The notes beneath the pieces were generated by a model. That model made no database searches. It was not told the origin of the DNA and was given only the letters and a program-made list of their open reading frames with translations. From positions 1 to 64,000 of the forward strand of contig JALXFN010000034.1 in the NCBI GenBank assembly GCA_027068975.1: a stretch of DNA of 64,000 nt, written 5' to 3'. The DNA is from Campylobacteraceae bacterium (GTDB taxonomy: Bacteria; Campylobacterota; Campylobacteria; Campylobacterales; Sulfurovaceae). A program made the translations under genes and the position numbers. Of the stretch, positions 45,597 to 54,685 are shown one piece after another (the first letter of the stretch is position 1; each line of letters starts with the position of its first letter).

Positions 45597-45617
45597 ATTG
45601 GTATCTAAAAATGCTTT

Positions 45618-45866
45618 TTACCACTCATCTCTTAACTCTTTTATATACGCATCAGAGTCTATACCTTGATATAGCTCTTTACCAATACCTTGTAAGCTTT
45701 TTATTTTGGCAATAGAATTTTTTTGATAAATTTCATCTCGTGGAGCAATGTTTTTATAGCCTTCTACTTCTTGTTTGATATTAAGCAAATTTTTTGGAAG
45801 ATTTTCAAGAAAAAACATAATATGAGAATAGATTGAACTATTTATTTCAAGAGTTACTTTATACAT
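45618..45866 (-). CDS. Antitoxin of the PIN pair
   Basis: An 82-residue protein just upstream of the PIN gene. The end DAYIKELRDEW is typical of antitoxins that thread into PIN toxins, and the front is short beta/helical (MYKVTLEINSSIYSHIMFFLENLP). No clear DNA-binding motif is seen. Its stop is immediately followed by the first PIN codons. The call rests mainly on position and size. Confidence 0.6.
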   Translation of the reverse strand: MYKVTLEINSSIYSHIMFFLENLPKNLLNIKQEVEGYKNIAPRDEIYQKNSIAKIKSLQGIGKELYQGIDSDAYIKELRDEW

Positions 45867-45983
45867 AATTGAAACTCCTTCTTTTTTGTCTTAGTATATC
45901 AAAAAAGGTTTAAATCTTATAAACCTGAGTTCAACGGAATACCATATCCACAATTTTACGAGGTTTTTCATAGGCAACAAATC

Positions 45984-46002
45984 CCCACTTTTATCAAGTG
46001 GG
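45984..46002 (-). terminator. Hairpin downstream of the RND gene
   Basis: CCCACTT (45984-45990) pairs with AAGTGGG (45996-46002) with a 5-base loop. It lies 9 bases past the RND stop codon in the efflux operon direction. Only a weak T-rich tail follows. Confidence 0.55.
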
Positions 46003-46010
46003 AACTCAAA

Positions 46011-49000
46011 CTACCTCCGATAAACCACCAAATACCCAACAGGCAAAACCAAAAGTGTCAACAGCGTAGAGCTAATAATTCCCCCAACAATCACCACAGA
46101 CAACGGATATTGAATTTCAGCCCCAACACCCGTAGCATAAAGCAGAGGTAAAATCCCAAACAGCGTGGTAAATGCCGTCATTAAAACAGGTCGTAAACGA
46201 AGAAGTGTTGCTTCTATAATCACCTCTTTTAGTGCTTTTTCAGGGTACTTCTCTCGCAATTCATCAATAAAAGATACTAAAACAATTCCATTGAGTATGG
46301 CAATAGCAAAGATGGCTAAAAAGCCAATAATAGCTGAAACAGAGAGGTAGATTTCTGAAATAATAAGAGCTACAATCCCACCCATTAACCCAAATGGTAC
46401 ATTCATAAGCACCAAAAGAGCCTTTTTCATGGAGTTAAAAGCTGTGTAGAGTAGAAGTAAAATCAGCATAATCGTCACAGGAATAATTATCATTAGTTTC
46501 TGCGTTGCCTCTTGCATATTTTTAAAATCTCCTGCCCACTCGATGTAGTAGCCTGATGGCATTTTGACTTTTTCTTTTATGCGTTCGTTGGCTTCGGCTA
46601 CAAGTGAGGCAACATCTCGCCCTTCGGTTTCAATTCCTAAGACCATATAACGGTTAAGATTTTGTCGTTTGATAAATGAAGCACCTTGTCGCACTTCGAT
46701 ATTACAGACATCTCTAAGCCTGACGATAGAGCCTTTTTCGGTGCGTAAGTTAATGTTTTTAAGCTCTTCAATCTCTTCTCTTGCATCTTTTAGTTTTGCT
46801 ACAATCCCAAACCGTTTAACCCCCTCTATCTTTTGGGTTATTGACTCCTCTCCAATCCCATTTCTAATAAACTGCATAATCTCCGAGACCTTTACACCAT
46901 ACCGTGCTAAGGCTTGATAGTTTGGACGGATAATAATATTGGCTTGACCCAATTGTGGTTCTACTTCGACCTCTTCAAGCCCCTCTAACCCCTCTAGTGC
47001 CTCTTGGATTTGTTTGGAGATTTTAGCCATAACCTTTTGCTCTTCTCCATAAATCTTAATGGCAAGTTCAGACTGAACCCCCTCTAAAAGCTCCTCTATT
47101 CTCATAGCAATGGGTTGTGTTGGTACAAAACGGACATGTTCAAAGGTGTGCGTAACATCTTTGGTAATCCTCTTGGTTAAGGCAGGTAAATCCTCAATAT
47201 TTGGCTTTAAGGTTAGAAGTACCTCCATGTAATTTGGCTGTGCTGTCTCTCCCTTTTCGCTTCGTCCTATCATACTTAAAACTGATTCTACATTAGAGGA
47301 GTAGTTTTTTAAGATATGTTTTTCTAGGTTTTGAGCTGTCTCAACCGATTGAGAAAGGGCAGTTCCAGGAGGAGCAATAACACGGAACATGATACTCTCT
47401 TCGTTAAGCGTTGGCATAAACTCTCGCCCTTGCAGGGTTAACTGATAGGCTAAAAAAGCAAATGCAATCATGACCGTCAGAAGTACAATTTTTGGAAGAT
47501 ACAATGCCCCTTTTAAAAAGGGAAGATAGACCCACTTAATCGCTCTCATTACTATATTTTCTTGAGATTTTTTAGGTTGTAAAAGAGCCAAAGCAAGAAC
47601 AGGTACAAGCACCAATGCCACCAACAACGAACCCAACATAACAAAGACAATATTCAGAGCCATTGGGCTATAGAGTTTTCCTGCCAAACCATCAAGACTA
47701 AGCAGAGGAATAAAGACAGCAACAATAATCAAAATAGCAAAAGTAGTTGGTGTCGCCACCTCTTTAGCTGAGTTTAAAATAAGCGTTGTTCGGTTTGCCG
47801 TTGGGTTTTCATTGAGGTGTCGATAGGCATTCTCTACCATTACAATCGTCCCATCAACTATCATACCTACAGCAATGGCTAAACCACTTAAACTCATAAG
47901 GTTTGCAGAGAGTCCAAAATATTCCATTAACCCAAATGCAATCAACAACGAAAGGGGTAGAGAGACAATGACAATAAACGCTGAACGAAGCTCAAAAAGA
48001 AATAGAAACAGCACAATAGCCACTAAAACAATCCCACTTTGCAGAGCAGAAGAGATGGTATTAACAGCCTTCTTGGTCATGGTGGTTCTGTCGTAAATAA
48101 GTTTTATCTCTACCCCACTTGGAAGTGAAGCGTTAACCTGCTCCATCTTCTTTTTTAAGCCCTCAACAACTCTGTTTGCATCGGTTCCTGTTCGTTGAAG
48201 CACCATACCCATAACCGACTCGTTACCATCAATGCTAATCGCTCCAAAACGAGGTGCTACTCCTTGTTTCACCGTTGCCACATCACCAATAAGAATGGCA
48301 CGACCTCCAAAAGATTTAACCACCGTTGAGCGAATATCATCAAGTGTTTGATAGAATCCAACCCCACGAATTTGGTACTGTTCACGGTTAAACTCTAGGT
48401 ATTGTCCACCTGCACTAATGTTTGAACTCTCTAGTGCGTCAACAATGTCACTATAGGTTACCCCTTTAGCTTGAAGTTTACGAGGCTCAATCACCACCTC
48501 ATACTGCTTCTCATAACCACCCCAAGAGATAACCTCTTCAACCCCAGAGACTGATTTAAACATCGGTTTTACAAAAAACTCTTGAAGCTCTCGTATCTCT
48601 TGAAGTGATTTTTTACCTGTAGTATCTTTAAGTTCATACCAAAAGACCTGCCCTAATCCTGTAGTATTTGGTCCAAGAGTTGGTTTGCCCCAACCGTTAG
48701 GAATATCTACCGATAAAATTCGCTCACTCACCTGCTGACGCAAAAAGTAGATGTCATAACTGTCTTCAAAAAAGACTGAAACATAAGAGAGTCCAAAAAT
48801 AGAGTTACTCATAATACTCTTAACCCCTGCCATACCTGAAAGAGCTGACTCGATAGGATAGGTAATGAGTTTTTCAATATCTTCAGCCGAATTTCCTGCA
48901 CTCTCTGTGTAGATGACTACCTGTTTAGGAGTAATATCGGGGAAAGCATCAATAGGTACATTTTGATAGGAGCGATAACCTAGAAAAGAGAGTACTATAA

Positions 49001-49058
49001 AAAGTACGATAACCAAGAGTTTGTACCTCAGAGAGAGGTCTATAATTTTATTTAACAT
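46011..49058 (-). CDS. Heavy-metal efflux RND transporter (CusA/CzcA family)
   Basis: A 1015-residue inner-membrane proton antiporter with the usual 12 helices and two large periplasmic loops. HME-RND signs: N-terminal PIDAFPDITPKQVVIYTESAG, RPNYQALARYGV, and helix 4 GMIVDGTIVMVENAYRHL with Asp and Glu. It pumps metal ions such as Cu+, Ag+, Zn2+ or Co2+ with the adaptor and outer-membrane genes just upstream. A near-identical fragment of its 3' end lies at 13199-13306. Confidence 0.93.
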   Translation of the reverse strand: MLNKIIDLSLRYKLLVIVLFIVLSFLGYRSYQNVPIDAFPDITPKQVVIYTESAGNSAEDIEKLITYPIESALSGMAGVKSIMSNSIFGLSYVSVFFEDSYDIYFLRQQVSERILSVDIPNGWGKPTLGPNTTGLGQVFWYELKDTTGKKSLQEIRELQEFFVKPMFKSVSGVEEVISWGGYEKQYEVVIEPRKLQAKGVTYSDIVDALESSNISAGGQYLEFNREQYQIRGVGFYQTLDDIRSTVVKSFGGRAILIGDVATVKQGVAPRFGAISIDGNESVMGMVLQRTGTDANRVVEGLKKKMEQVNASLPSGVEIKLIYDRTTMTKKAVNTISSALQSGIVLVAIVLFLFLFELRSAFIVIVSLPLSLLIAFGLMEYFGLSANLMSLSGLAIAVGMIVDGTIVMVENAYRHLNENPTANRTTLILNSAKEVATPTTFAILIIVAVFIPLLSLDGLAGKLYSPMALNIVFVMLGSLLVALVLVPVLALALLQPKKSQENIVMRAIKWVYLPFLKGALYLPKIVLLTVMIAFAFLAYQLTLQGREFMPTLNEESIMFRVIAPPGTALSQSVETAQNLEKHILKNYSSNVESVLSMIGRSEKGETAQPNYMEVLLTLKPNIEDLPALTKRITKDVTHTFEHVRFVPTQPIAMRIEELLEGVQSELAIKIYGEEQKVMAKISKQIQEALEGLEGLEEVEVEPQLGQANIIIRPNYQALARYGVKVSEIMQFIRNGIGEESITQKIEGVKRFGIVAKLKDAREEIEELKNINLRTEKGSIVRLRDVCNIEVRQGASFIKRQNLNRYMVLGIETEGRDVASLVAEANERIKEKVKMPSGYYIEWAGDFKNMQEATQKLMIIIPVTIMLILLLLYTAFNSMKKALLVLMNVPFGLMGGIVALIISEIYLSVSAIIGFLAIFAIAILNGIVLVSFIDELREKYPEKALKEVIIEATLLRLRPVLMTAFTTLFGILPLLYATGVGAEIQYPLSVVIVGGIISSTLLTLLVLPVGYLVVYRR

Positions 49059-49086
49059 TTTTTATTTCCTTGCACAAAACACAATT

Positions 49087-49110
49087 GGTGCGATAGCAAT
49101 CGCACCCTAC
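49087..49110. repeat. Single arm of the GGTGCGAT palindrome family
   Basis: The stem GGTGCGAT/ATCGCACC followed by CCTAC is identical to the right arm at 6390-6414 over 24 bases. It lies in the 202-base gap between the RND gene and the adaptor gene. The other arm is absent. Confidence 0.85.
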
Positions 49111-49190
49111 AAATGGCTATTAATTAACCAAAAAAACATCTAAAAAAAGAAAGCTCAATTAACAGCGACAACCATTCGCACTTTCTTTTT

Positions 49191-49255
49191 TTTGGTTACT
49201 TTTCTTTCTTTAGTTGCGAAACAAAGAAAAAAAAGTGACAGAAAGAGCAACAAAA
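49191..49255. repeat. T/A-rich palindromic element
   Basis: A T-rich half (ACTTTCTTTTTTTTGGTTAC and on to CTTTAGTTGCG) faces an A-rich half (GCGAAACAAAGAAAAAAAAG, then TGACAGAAAG) in inverted symmetry around GTTGCGAA. It resembles a palindromic intergenic element seen in many bacteria. Located in the RND-adaptor gap, where it could form a long mRNA hairpin. Confidence 0.6.
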
Positions 49256-49260
49256 ACAAA

Positions 49261-50439
49261 TCAATGCCCATGTCCCCCAAGAGAAGACTTCAACAAAAGA
49301 GACTTAATATAATAACTCTTATCAGAAACATAATCCGTATGCTCATCAAGCCCCTCAATCGCGACAAACTCATCATTTTGTTTCAAAATCTTCACCACAT
49401 TTAAATTATAAGGTATCTCTTCTTCCTCATGCTCATGTTCTCCATGATGCCCATGAGACTCTTTCTCTGCATGATGTTCTTTTTCATGAGCTTTATGATT
49501 TTCATGCTCCTCATGCTTTTCGTGATGTTCTTCATGTTCACCCTCTTCATCCTCATGATGTTTAGAGGTAAAAACAACCCACTCATTTTTAAAAAATGAG
49601 AGAGCCGATTTTTTCACAGCCAAATATGATTTTGGCTCACCTATAGAAAGCTTAGAATCAACATAAGCATTGACAAAAAGATTCTTTACAGGCTCATCTA
49701 AAGAAGAGAGAACCTGCATCTGTTGTGTCTGTTCATCTAGCTGGGGTAAAATCTGTGAAATATGCATTTTATAGTGTTTTCCACCATAAAAGAGTTGCCC
49801 CTTGTTCCCTACTTTTACCTCATTGACATAGTTCAAAGGGACATAAGACTTCACTAAAAAACTTGACCCACCTTTCACAATAGAAATCAATGCTCTGTTT
49901 GCATCTACAACTGAGTTAAGAGGTACTAAAATCTCTGCTACCTTACCTGAACCCTGTGCATAAATGGTATAGTTATTTTTAATATCACCTTTAGTTGAGA
50001 CACCTAAAAGCTTTAATTGAGTTTTGATGCTCTCAATTTGAGATAATACCTCATCTCGCTCTCTCTGCTCTCTGTTGACTCGCTCTAAAGACTCTAACCC
50101 TTGATTGTAGAGATTTTTTAAAATCTTATAGTTCTTATTGTGAATGGCTAACTGTTTTCTAAGAAGTTTTAGTTCTGAAGAGAGTTTAGAAAGCTCTAAA
50201 GACTCTATAATGGCAATGGCTTGACCTCGCTTGATGCTTTGCCCCTGCTTTACCAAATATTTAGTAACTCTTCCCCCAACTCTAGCCATCACTGACTCTT
50301 TGGCTGAACGGAGTTGAACAATTTTACTATTAACGGTAATACTATCTTCAAAAAGTTGTCTTTCCACCTCATCAATAGGAACCTCTAGCCCCCAAAGGCT
50401 CTGTGCTAAAAGTAATACTCCTGCTATTTTTCTACTCAT
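49261..50439 (-). CDS. Efflux adaptor (membrane fusion) protein with His-rich loop
   Basis: A 392-residue periplasmic adaptor (CusB/CzcB type): signal peptide, lipoyl-like halves around a helical hairpin (KLSSELKLLRKQLAIHNKNYKIL ... REQRERDEVLSQIESIKT), and a beta-barrel part. Residues 294-341 are almost all His, Glu, Lys and Asp, and the protein ends GHGH; both probably bind metal. It bridges the RND pump and the TolC-like channel. Its start overlaps the upstream gene by 8 bases. Confidence 0.88.
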   Translation of the reverse strand: MSRKIAGVLLLAQSLWGLEVPIDEVERQLFEDSITVNSKIVQLRSAKESVMARVGGRVTKYLVKQGQSIKRGQAIAIIESLELSKLSSELKLLRKQLAIHNKNYKILKNLYNQGLESLERVNREQRERDEVLSQIESIKTQLKLLGVSTKGDIKNNYTIYAQGSGKVAEILVPLNSVVDANRALISIVKGGSSFLVKSYVPLNYVNEVKVGNKGQLFYGGKHYKMHISQILPQLDEQTQQMQVLSSLDEPVKNLFVNAYVDSKLSIGEPKSYLAVKKSALSFFKNEWVVFTSKHHEDEEGEHEEHHEKHEEHENHKAHEKEHHAEKESHGHHGEHEHEEEEIPYNLNVVKILKQNDEFVAIEGLDEHTDYVSDKSYYIKSLLLKSSLGGHGH

Positions 50440-51598
50440 TATATGCTCCTTGAAGATAGTTGATTTTTACAATATTTTTCTCTATAGAGAGTCTGGTTGC
50501 CAAAAGCTCCTCCTTAGTCAAAAGCAGAGACTTTTTAAGATTGCTTAGTTTTAAAATATTAACCTTAGCGATAGAGTAGCCCTTTTGATAGAGTTCTAAA
50601 AGTCTCTTTTGCTCCTCTTCTAAAGCTTCATATTGAGCTTTTAAATGCTCTGCTCTCTCCATCTCTTTATGCAACTGCTCTAACTCTAAGTTTAAAGCTC
50701 TCTCTTCACTCTCTCGTGCTATTTTTTGGTTATTGAGTTCAATCTTTTCGAGTTGTTTCTCTTCTAATTTTTTATTAAAAATAGGCATAGGAAGAGAGAC
50801 ACCTATACGAAAAACGTCTTGGTCGGGTTCAGCCTCTATCTCTGAAAATAGCTCTATGCTATCTATTGTGTTAGATACAACAGCCAACTTAGCTTTAGCA
50901 ACCTCCTCTTTTTTCTCTCTAAGTTCTAAGAGTGGGTGAGTTGAACTGCTAGAGGTTTCAAAAAACTGATGCTCTGCCTCTATTTCAATAGAGTTCTCAA
51001 CATTAGCTAAACGCAAAAGCTCATTTTTTCGCTTTAAAACCTCTAACTCCAACGCTTTAAGCTCACTTAAAATCTCTTGCTCTTCAATTTGGGCTTGATA
51101 TAGTTCACTTTTTGCTACTGTTCCACCCTCAAAACGACCTCTAGCTATAGATACGATTTTTTGAGAAATTTCTAATGCCTCTTGTTGTAAATCTCTCTTT
51201 TTAACTGCCTCTTTATAAGAGAGATATAGGCTGTTGAACCTATAGATAAACTCAGCCTTTGAGAGCTTGAAGTTTTGCTCTTGCTCCTCTATTTGAGTTT
51301 GAGTAACTCTTTTCTTATCCTCTTTGACCCAAGGAAGCAGAAGCGATTGACTCGCCCCTACTCTAGCTCCTATTTGGTTCTCTCTTAAAAGTCTTCTATT
51401 TGAGAAATCTGAGAGTTCAAACTCTACATTTGGATTCTCTAATCTTGTAGTTATTTGCCCTTGGAGTCTAGTTTGCTCCTCTTGGCTCTTTGCTATCTGG
51501 AGTTGTGCGTTGTTGTTTATGGCAAGTTCGAGTAGTGCATCATAATTTTCGGCATGAAGCATAGCTACACAGAACAGACCGATGATATTTTTTTTCAT
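50432..51598 (-). CDS. TolC-like outer-membrane efflux channel
   Basis: A 388-residue outer-membrane factor of the CusC/CzcC kind: signal peptide, then two helical repeats rich in Glu/Lys/Leu (YDALLELAINNNAQLQIAKSQEEQ; IARGRFEGGTVAKSELYQAQIEEQEI) and a conserved PMPIFNKKLEE in the second repeat. It forms the exit duct of the tripartite metal pump. First large gene of the efflux operon. Confidence 0.88.
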   Translation of the reverse strand: MKKNIIGLFCVAMLHAENYDALLELAINNNAQLQIAKSQEEQTRLQGQITTRLENPNVEFELSDFSNRRLLRENQIGARVGASQSLLLPWVKEDKKRVTQTQIEEQEQNFKLSKAEFIYRFNSLYLSYKEAVKKRDLQQEALEISQKIVSIARGRFEGGTVAKSELYQAQIEEQEILSELKALELEVLKRKNELLRLANVENSIEIEAEHQFFETSSSSTHPLLELREKKEEVAKAKLAVVSNTIDSIELFSEIEAEPDQDVFRIGVSLPMPIFNKKLEEKQLEKIELNNQKIARESEERALNLELEQLHKEMERAEHLKAQYEALEEEQKRLLELYQKGYSIAKVNILKLSNLKKSLLLTKEELLATRLSIEKNIVKINYLQGAYNE

Positions 51599-51641
51599 AA
51601 GTGTTCCTAAATATAATAATTTTTTGAGATTAAAAAACTAT

Positions 51642-51959
51642 TTAGGCGATAGGAGGTCGAAAGGTGTTATTAAAGTAAAAAGTGTCGTTAAGATGTAAAT
51701 TGTACTCTATGGTTGTATCAAGAGTAATCTGTTCAAAAAAAGAGAGGGTATCTGGTAGTAAAAAAGAGAGATGAAACATAAAGTGCGTCTCACAACAGTT
51801 ATCTTCATGCACGTCATGATGTTCAGAAATGGCATGGTCAAATTCACTAACGTACTCTTTTACTGAACAGTGATTCGCAGAATCACTCTCTAAAACTACT
51901 CCATGTGCTATGGAAAAGAACATAACAATGAGAAGGAGTAAGTTTATTAGCTTTTTCAT
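51642..51959 (-). CDS. Small exported Cys/His-rich protein ahead of the efflux operon
   Basis: A 105-residue protein with a signal peptide (INLLLLIVMFFSIAHG), then HCSVKEYVSEFDHAISEHHDVHEDNCCETHFMFHLSF and an end YFNNTFRPPIA. The His/Cys content suggests metal binding in the periplasm. It lies 43 bases upstream of the channel gene on the same strand, so it may be a metal-sensing or buffering partner of the pump (inference). Confidence 0.65.
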   Translation of the reverse strand: MKKLINLLLLIVMFFSIAHGVVLESDSANHCSVKEYVSEFDHAISEHHDVHEDNCCETHFMFHLSFLLPDTLSFFEQITLDTTIEYNLHLNDTFYFNNTFRPPIA

Positions 51960-52022
51960 AAGGGTATTATATCTATGAAATATAAGTTTTGGCTAAGTAA
52001 GTTAACGAAGTTTCAATTTGAC

Positions 52023-52048
52023 GGTGTAGTTGAGGACTACACCCTACG
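52023..52048. repeat. Palindrome of the CGTAGG family at the end of fabH
   Basis: The stem GGTGTAGT/ACTACACC is followed by CCTACG. The fabH stop codon (52044-52046) is part of the repeat. Flank and geometry are shared with 6327-6414 and 7629-7737, but the stem sequence differs. On the minus strand the hairpin follows the stop, so it may also end or protect the transcript. Confidence 0.75.
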
Positions 52049-53042
52049 CATTTTCTCCTGCAAAAGGAAGTAACGCACTTGCCCATGTTAATCCACCACC
52101 GAAGGTATCGAGCAACATTAACTCACCTTTTTTAAGACGACCCGACTCCCAAATATCATTGATTGCCATAGGAATAGAAGCTGCTGAGGTATTTCCATAC
52201 TTACCAACAGTTAAAACAACCTGCTCCTCTTTCATTTTAAGAGAGTCACCAACAGCTTTTATAATTCTATAGTTGGCTTGATGAGGAATAAAATGGGGGA
52301 TATCTTCAGAGTTAATCTCATTTTTTGCCAAAATATCTTTTACATCTTTTGTTAATGTTTTTACAGCCAATTTAAAAGTTTCATTTCCCTTCATATGAAC
52401 AAAGTTTAAACCTTGTTCTATAACTTGCTGAGAAACAGGATTAACACACCCAGGAGCTGGAGTTACTAAAAAATCTGCATATGAACCATCTGCAGAGGCA
52501 TGAACATCTATAAATGCTTCAGATTTATCTTCTGTTACAGAGATGACTGCGGCCCCTGCTCCATCTCCAAAGAGTATACAAGTTGTTCTATCTGTATAGT
52601 CTACAATAGATGAAAATTTTTCAGCACCAACAATAAGTACATGTTTTTTCATTCCAGACTCTATAAATGCTTTAGCAACACTCATAGCATAAACAAAACC
52701 TGAACAAGCTGCAGATATATCGAATGCTTGAACATTTTTAATACCCAGTTTATCAGAAATAATACATGAAGTTGCTGGCATGTTAAAATAATCAGGAGTT
52801 ACAGTTGCACAGACAACTAAGTCAATATCAGATGTCTCCAATCCTGCTCTTTCTATAGCAATTTTAGAAGCTTTTGCAGCCATGTCACTGGTATACTCAT
52901 CATCTGTAGCAATACGCCGTTCAGATATCCCTGTACGCTTTAAAATCCACTCATCACTTGTGTCAACCATCTTCTCAAGATCGGCATTACTTAATACTTT
53001 AGAGGGGACATAAGCCCCAATAGAATGAAATTTTGCGTACAT
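52044..53042 (-). CDS. fabH: Beta-ketoacyl-ACP synthase III
   Basis: A 332-residue condensing enzyme that starts fatty acid synthesis from acetyl-CoA and malonyl-ACP. Catalytic Cys113 is in DISAACSGFVYAM, His in FIPHQANYRII, and Asn in GKYGNTSAASIP. It follows plsX by 8 bases in the usual rpmF-plsX-fabH group. Usual length. Confidence 0.95.
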   Translation of the reverse strand: MYAKFHSIGAYVPSKVLSNADLEKMVDTSDEWILKRTGISERRIATDDEYTSDMAAKASKIAIERAGLETSDIDLVVCATVTPDYFNMPATSCIISDKLGIKNVQAFDISAACSGFVYAMSVAKAFIESGMKKHVLIVGAEKFSSIVDYTDRTTCILFGDGAGAAVISVTEDKSEAFIDVHASADGSYADFLVTPAPGCVNPVSQQVIEQGLNFVHMKGNETFKLAVKTLTKDVKDILAKNEINSEDIPHFIPHQANYRIIKAVGDSLKMKEEQVVLTVGKYGNTSAASIPMAINDIWESGRLKKGELMLLDTFGGGLTWASALLPFAGENA

Positions 53043-53050
53043 TATTTACC

Positions 53051-54046
53051 TTATTTGTTTTGTTCTGTTAGCAGTTTCTCTATGGCACTATTTACATTAG
53101 AATCACTATATCTAATTGCTTGAAAAATAGCATTTTTTATCGCCTTAGAGTTACTTTTTCCGTGCGATATAATAGCACAACCATTCACTCCAAGTAAAGG
53201 GGCACCACCATATTCTGCATAATCTACTTTCTTTTTTAGCTTAGAGAATACTTTTTTTCTCATAAGCAAAGCACCAAACTTAGCAGGAATAGATTTTCTT
53301 ATCTGTTCTTTCATTAAAGTAAAAATGGTTTTAACAACACCTTCACTTGCTTTAAGAACAATATTACCTGTATATCCATCACAAACGACTACATCTACTG
53401 AACCATCAAAAATATCAGACCCTTCAACATTACCTTTGAATCCAGGAACATCTTGAAGTAGTTTAAATGCCTCTTTAGTTAAAGCATTACCTTTACTCTC
53501 TTCTTCTCCATTAGATAATAATCCAACGGAAGGATTCCTAAGTCCTAAAACTTTTTGGGCATAAACCTCACCCATAATGGCAAACTCATATAAGTTTTTA
53601 GCTGTACAATCAGTAACAGCTCCCACATCCAAGAGTAATGTTTTTCCATTACGGGAAAGACTTGGCATAAGTGTTGCTAAAGCAGGTTTAGAGATATGAG
53701 GCAATCTTCCTATGCGTAGTGTAGCCAAAGCCATGGTTGCACCAGAGTGCCCAGCAGAAACAACAGCATCAGCATGTTTACCACGAACTAATTCAACAGC
53801 TTTATAAATAGAAGACTCTTTTCTCTTAAGTGCTTTAGTAGCTGATTCACTCATAGCAATAATATCTGTAGACTCTACAATTTCAACTTGTTCAAGATAG
53901 TATTGTGGGAGGTGTTGTAGTATCTGTTCTCTATCACCTACAAGTATAGGTAAGAATATTTTTTCATCTAAGGCTTGAGTTACGCCTTCTATAATAGGTT
54001 CGGGACCAAAGTCCCCACCCATTGCATCAATAGCAATTCTTATCAT
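53051..54046 (-). CDS. plsX: Phosphate acyltransferase
   Basis: A 331-residue PlsX making acyl-phosphate from acyl-ACP for phospholipid synthesis. Landmarks: [12 protein letters not shown] at the N-terminus, [35 protein letters not shown] and [17 protein letters not shown]. It lies between rpmF and fabH on the same strand. Confidence 0.95.
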   Translation of the reverse strand: MIRIAIDAMGGDFGPEPIIEGVTQALDEKIFLPILVGDREQILQHLPQYYLEQVEIVESTDIIAMSESATKALKRKESSIYKAVELVRGKHADAVVSAGHSGATMALATLRIGRLPHISKPALATLMPSLSRNGKTLLLDVGAVTDCTAKNLYEFAIMGEVYAQKVLGLRNPSVGLLSNGEEESKGNALTKEAFKLLQDVPGFKGNVEGSDIFDGSVDVVVCDGYTGNIVLKASEGVVKTIFTLMKEQIRKSIPAKFGALLMRKKVFSKLKKKVDYAEYGGAPLLGVNGCAIISHGKSNSKAIKNAIFQAIRYSDSNVNSAIEKLLTEQNK

Positions 54047-54059
54047 CAGAACTGCTTAC

Positions 54060-54221
54060 TTACGCTTTTGTTGTGTTGTATTCACCAGTTGTCATGTTCA
54101 TGTGGTGAGGCATTCTCCATGTACCATCTGCATCTTTTACAGGTCTTGGTAATGTCAATTTGTAATGCGTTCTTCTTTTTGCTGCTCTTGTTTTTGAGAC
54201 ACGTCTCTTAGGTACTGCCAT
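54060..54221 (-). CDS. rpmF: 50S ribosomal protein L32
   Basis: A 53-residue gene read from ATG 54219-54221 to TAA 54060-54062. The product begins [17 protein letters not shown] and continues [22 protein letters not shown], diagnostic of L32. The zinc-binding Cys residues of some L32 proteins are absent, as in the C-minus type. It precedes plsX by 13 bases. Confidence 0.95.
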   Translation of the reverse strand: MAVPKRRVSKTRAAKRRTHYKLTLPRPVKDADGTWRMPHHMNMTTGEYNTTKA

Positions 54222-54253
54222 AATATTTTCCTTTGTATTGTTGTATATAGGAA

Positions 54254-54294
54254 CATGGACTTCTGTCCATGAAATACAGAGACTAAAGTCTCTG
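54254..54294. repeat. Pair of short palindromes between DUF177 and rpmF
   Basis: CATGGAC/GTCCATG (54254-54271) and CAGAGACT/AGTCTCTG (54277-54294) form two adjacent hairpins in the 77-base gap. Both sit in what is probably one transcript and could regulate processing between the genes. The second resembles 39474-39493. Confidence 0.65.
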
Positions 54295-54298
54295 CCCC

Positions 54299-54673
54299 TT
54301 AAAATTCTTTTTCGAACTCTTCTTCATCATTCTCACACTTATTACAATAATGATATGAGTTTTTAACTGATGCAATTTCACTTTGAACTATAAATTCAAG
54401 GTCTATCATTCCATCAATAAATTCGATTATATCTAAATCATCTTTAGTCTCTACAACTTCATCACTTAATGTTAAATGAAGAGGATAGTTCATCTCTTGC
54501 TGATATATTTTTCCACATCTATCACAAGAGAGTTCTACTTGACCTTCAAAGTTTCCCTCTAGTCTAAGACGATGATAACCACTTTTTGCCAGTGTACCTT
54601 CTAGCTTAACACCCGAGACGCTAAGCTCAAAAGTTTTTTTTGTCTGACCTACTTTATCATAAACTATTTTCAT
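54299..54673 (-). CDS. DUF177 (YceD) protein
   Basis: A 124-residue protein with the YceD pattern: [32 protein letters not shown] with a CxxC pair, an acidic [24 protein letters not shown], and a final [15 protein letters not shown]177 proteins are encoded next to rpmF in most bacteria and are linked to 23S rRNA maturation. The two CxxC pairs may bind zinc. Confidence 0.88.
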   Translation of the reverse strand: MKIVYDKVGQTKKTFELSVSGVKLEGTLAKSGYHRLRLEGNFEGQVELSCDRCGKIYQQEMNYPLHLTLSDEVVETKDDLDIIEFIDGMIDLEFIVQSEIASVKNSYHYCNKCENDEEEFEKEF

Positions 54674-54685
54674 AGTTTTTTATAC

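Noticed and set aside
49192-49404. Plus-strand frame beginning MVTFLSLVAKQRKK
   Set aside because: It reads through the T/A palindrome and the 3' end of the adaptor gene; the composition is that of the repeat, not a gene.
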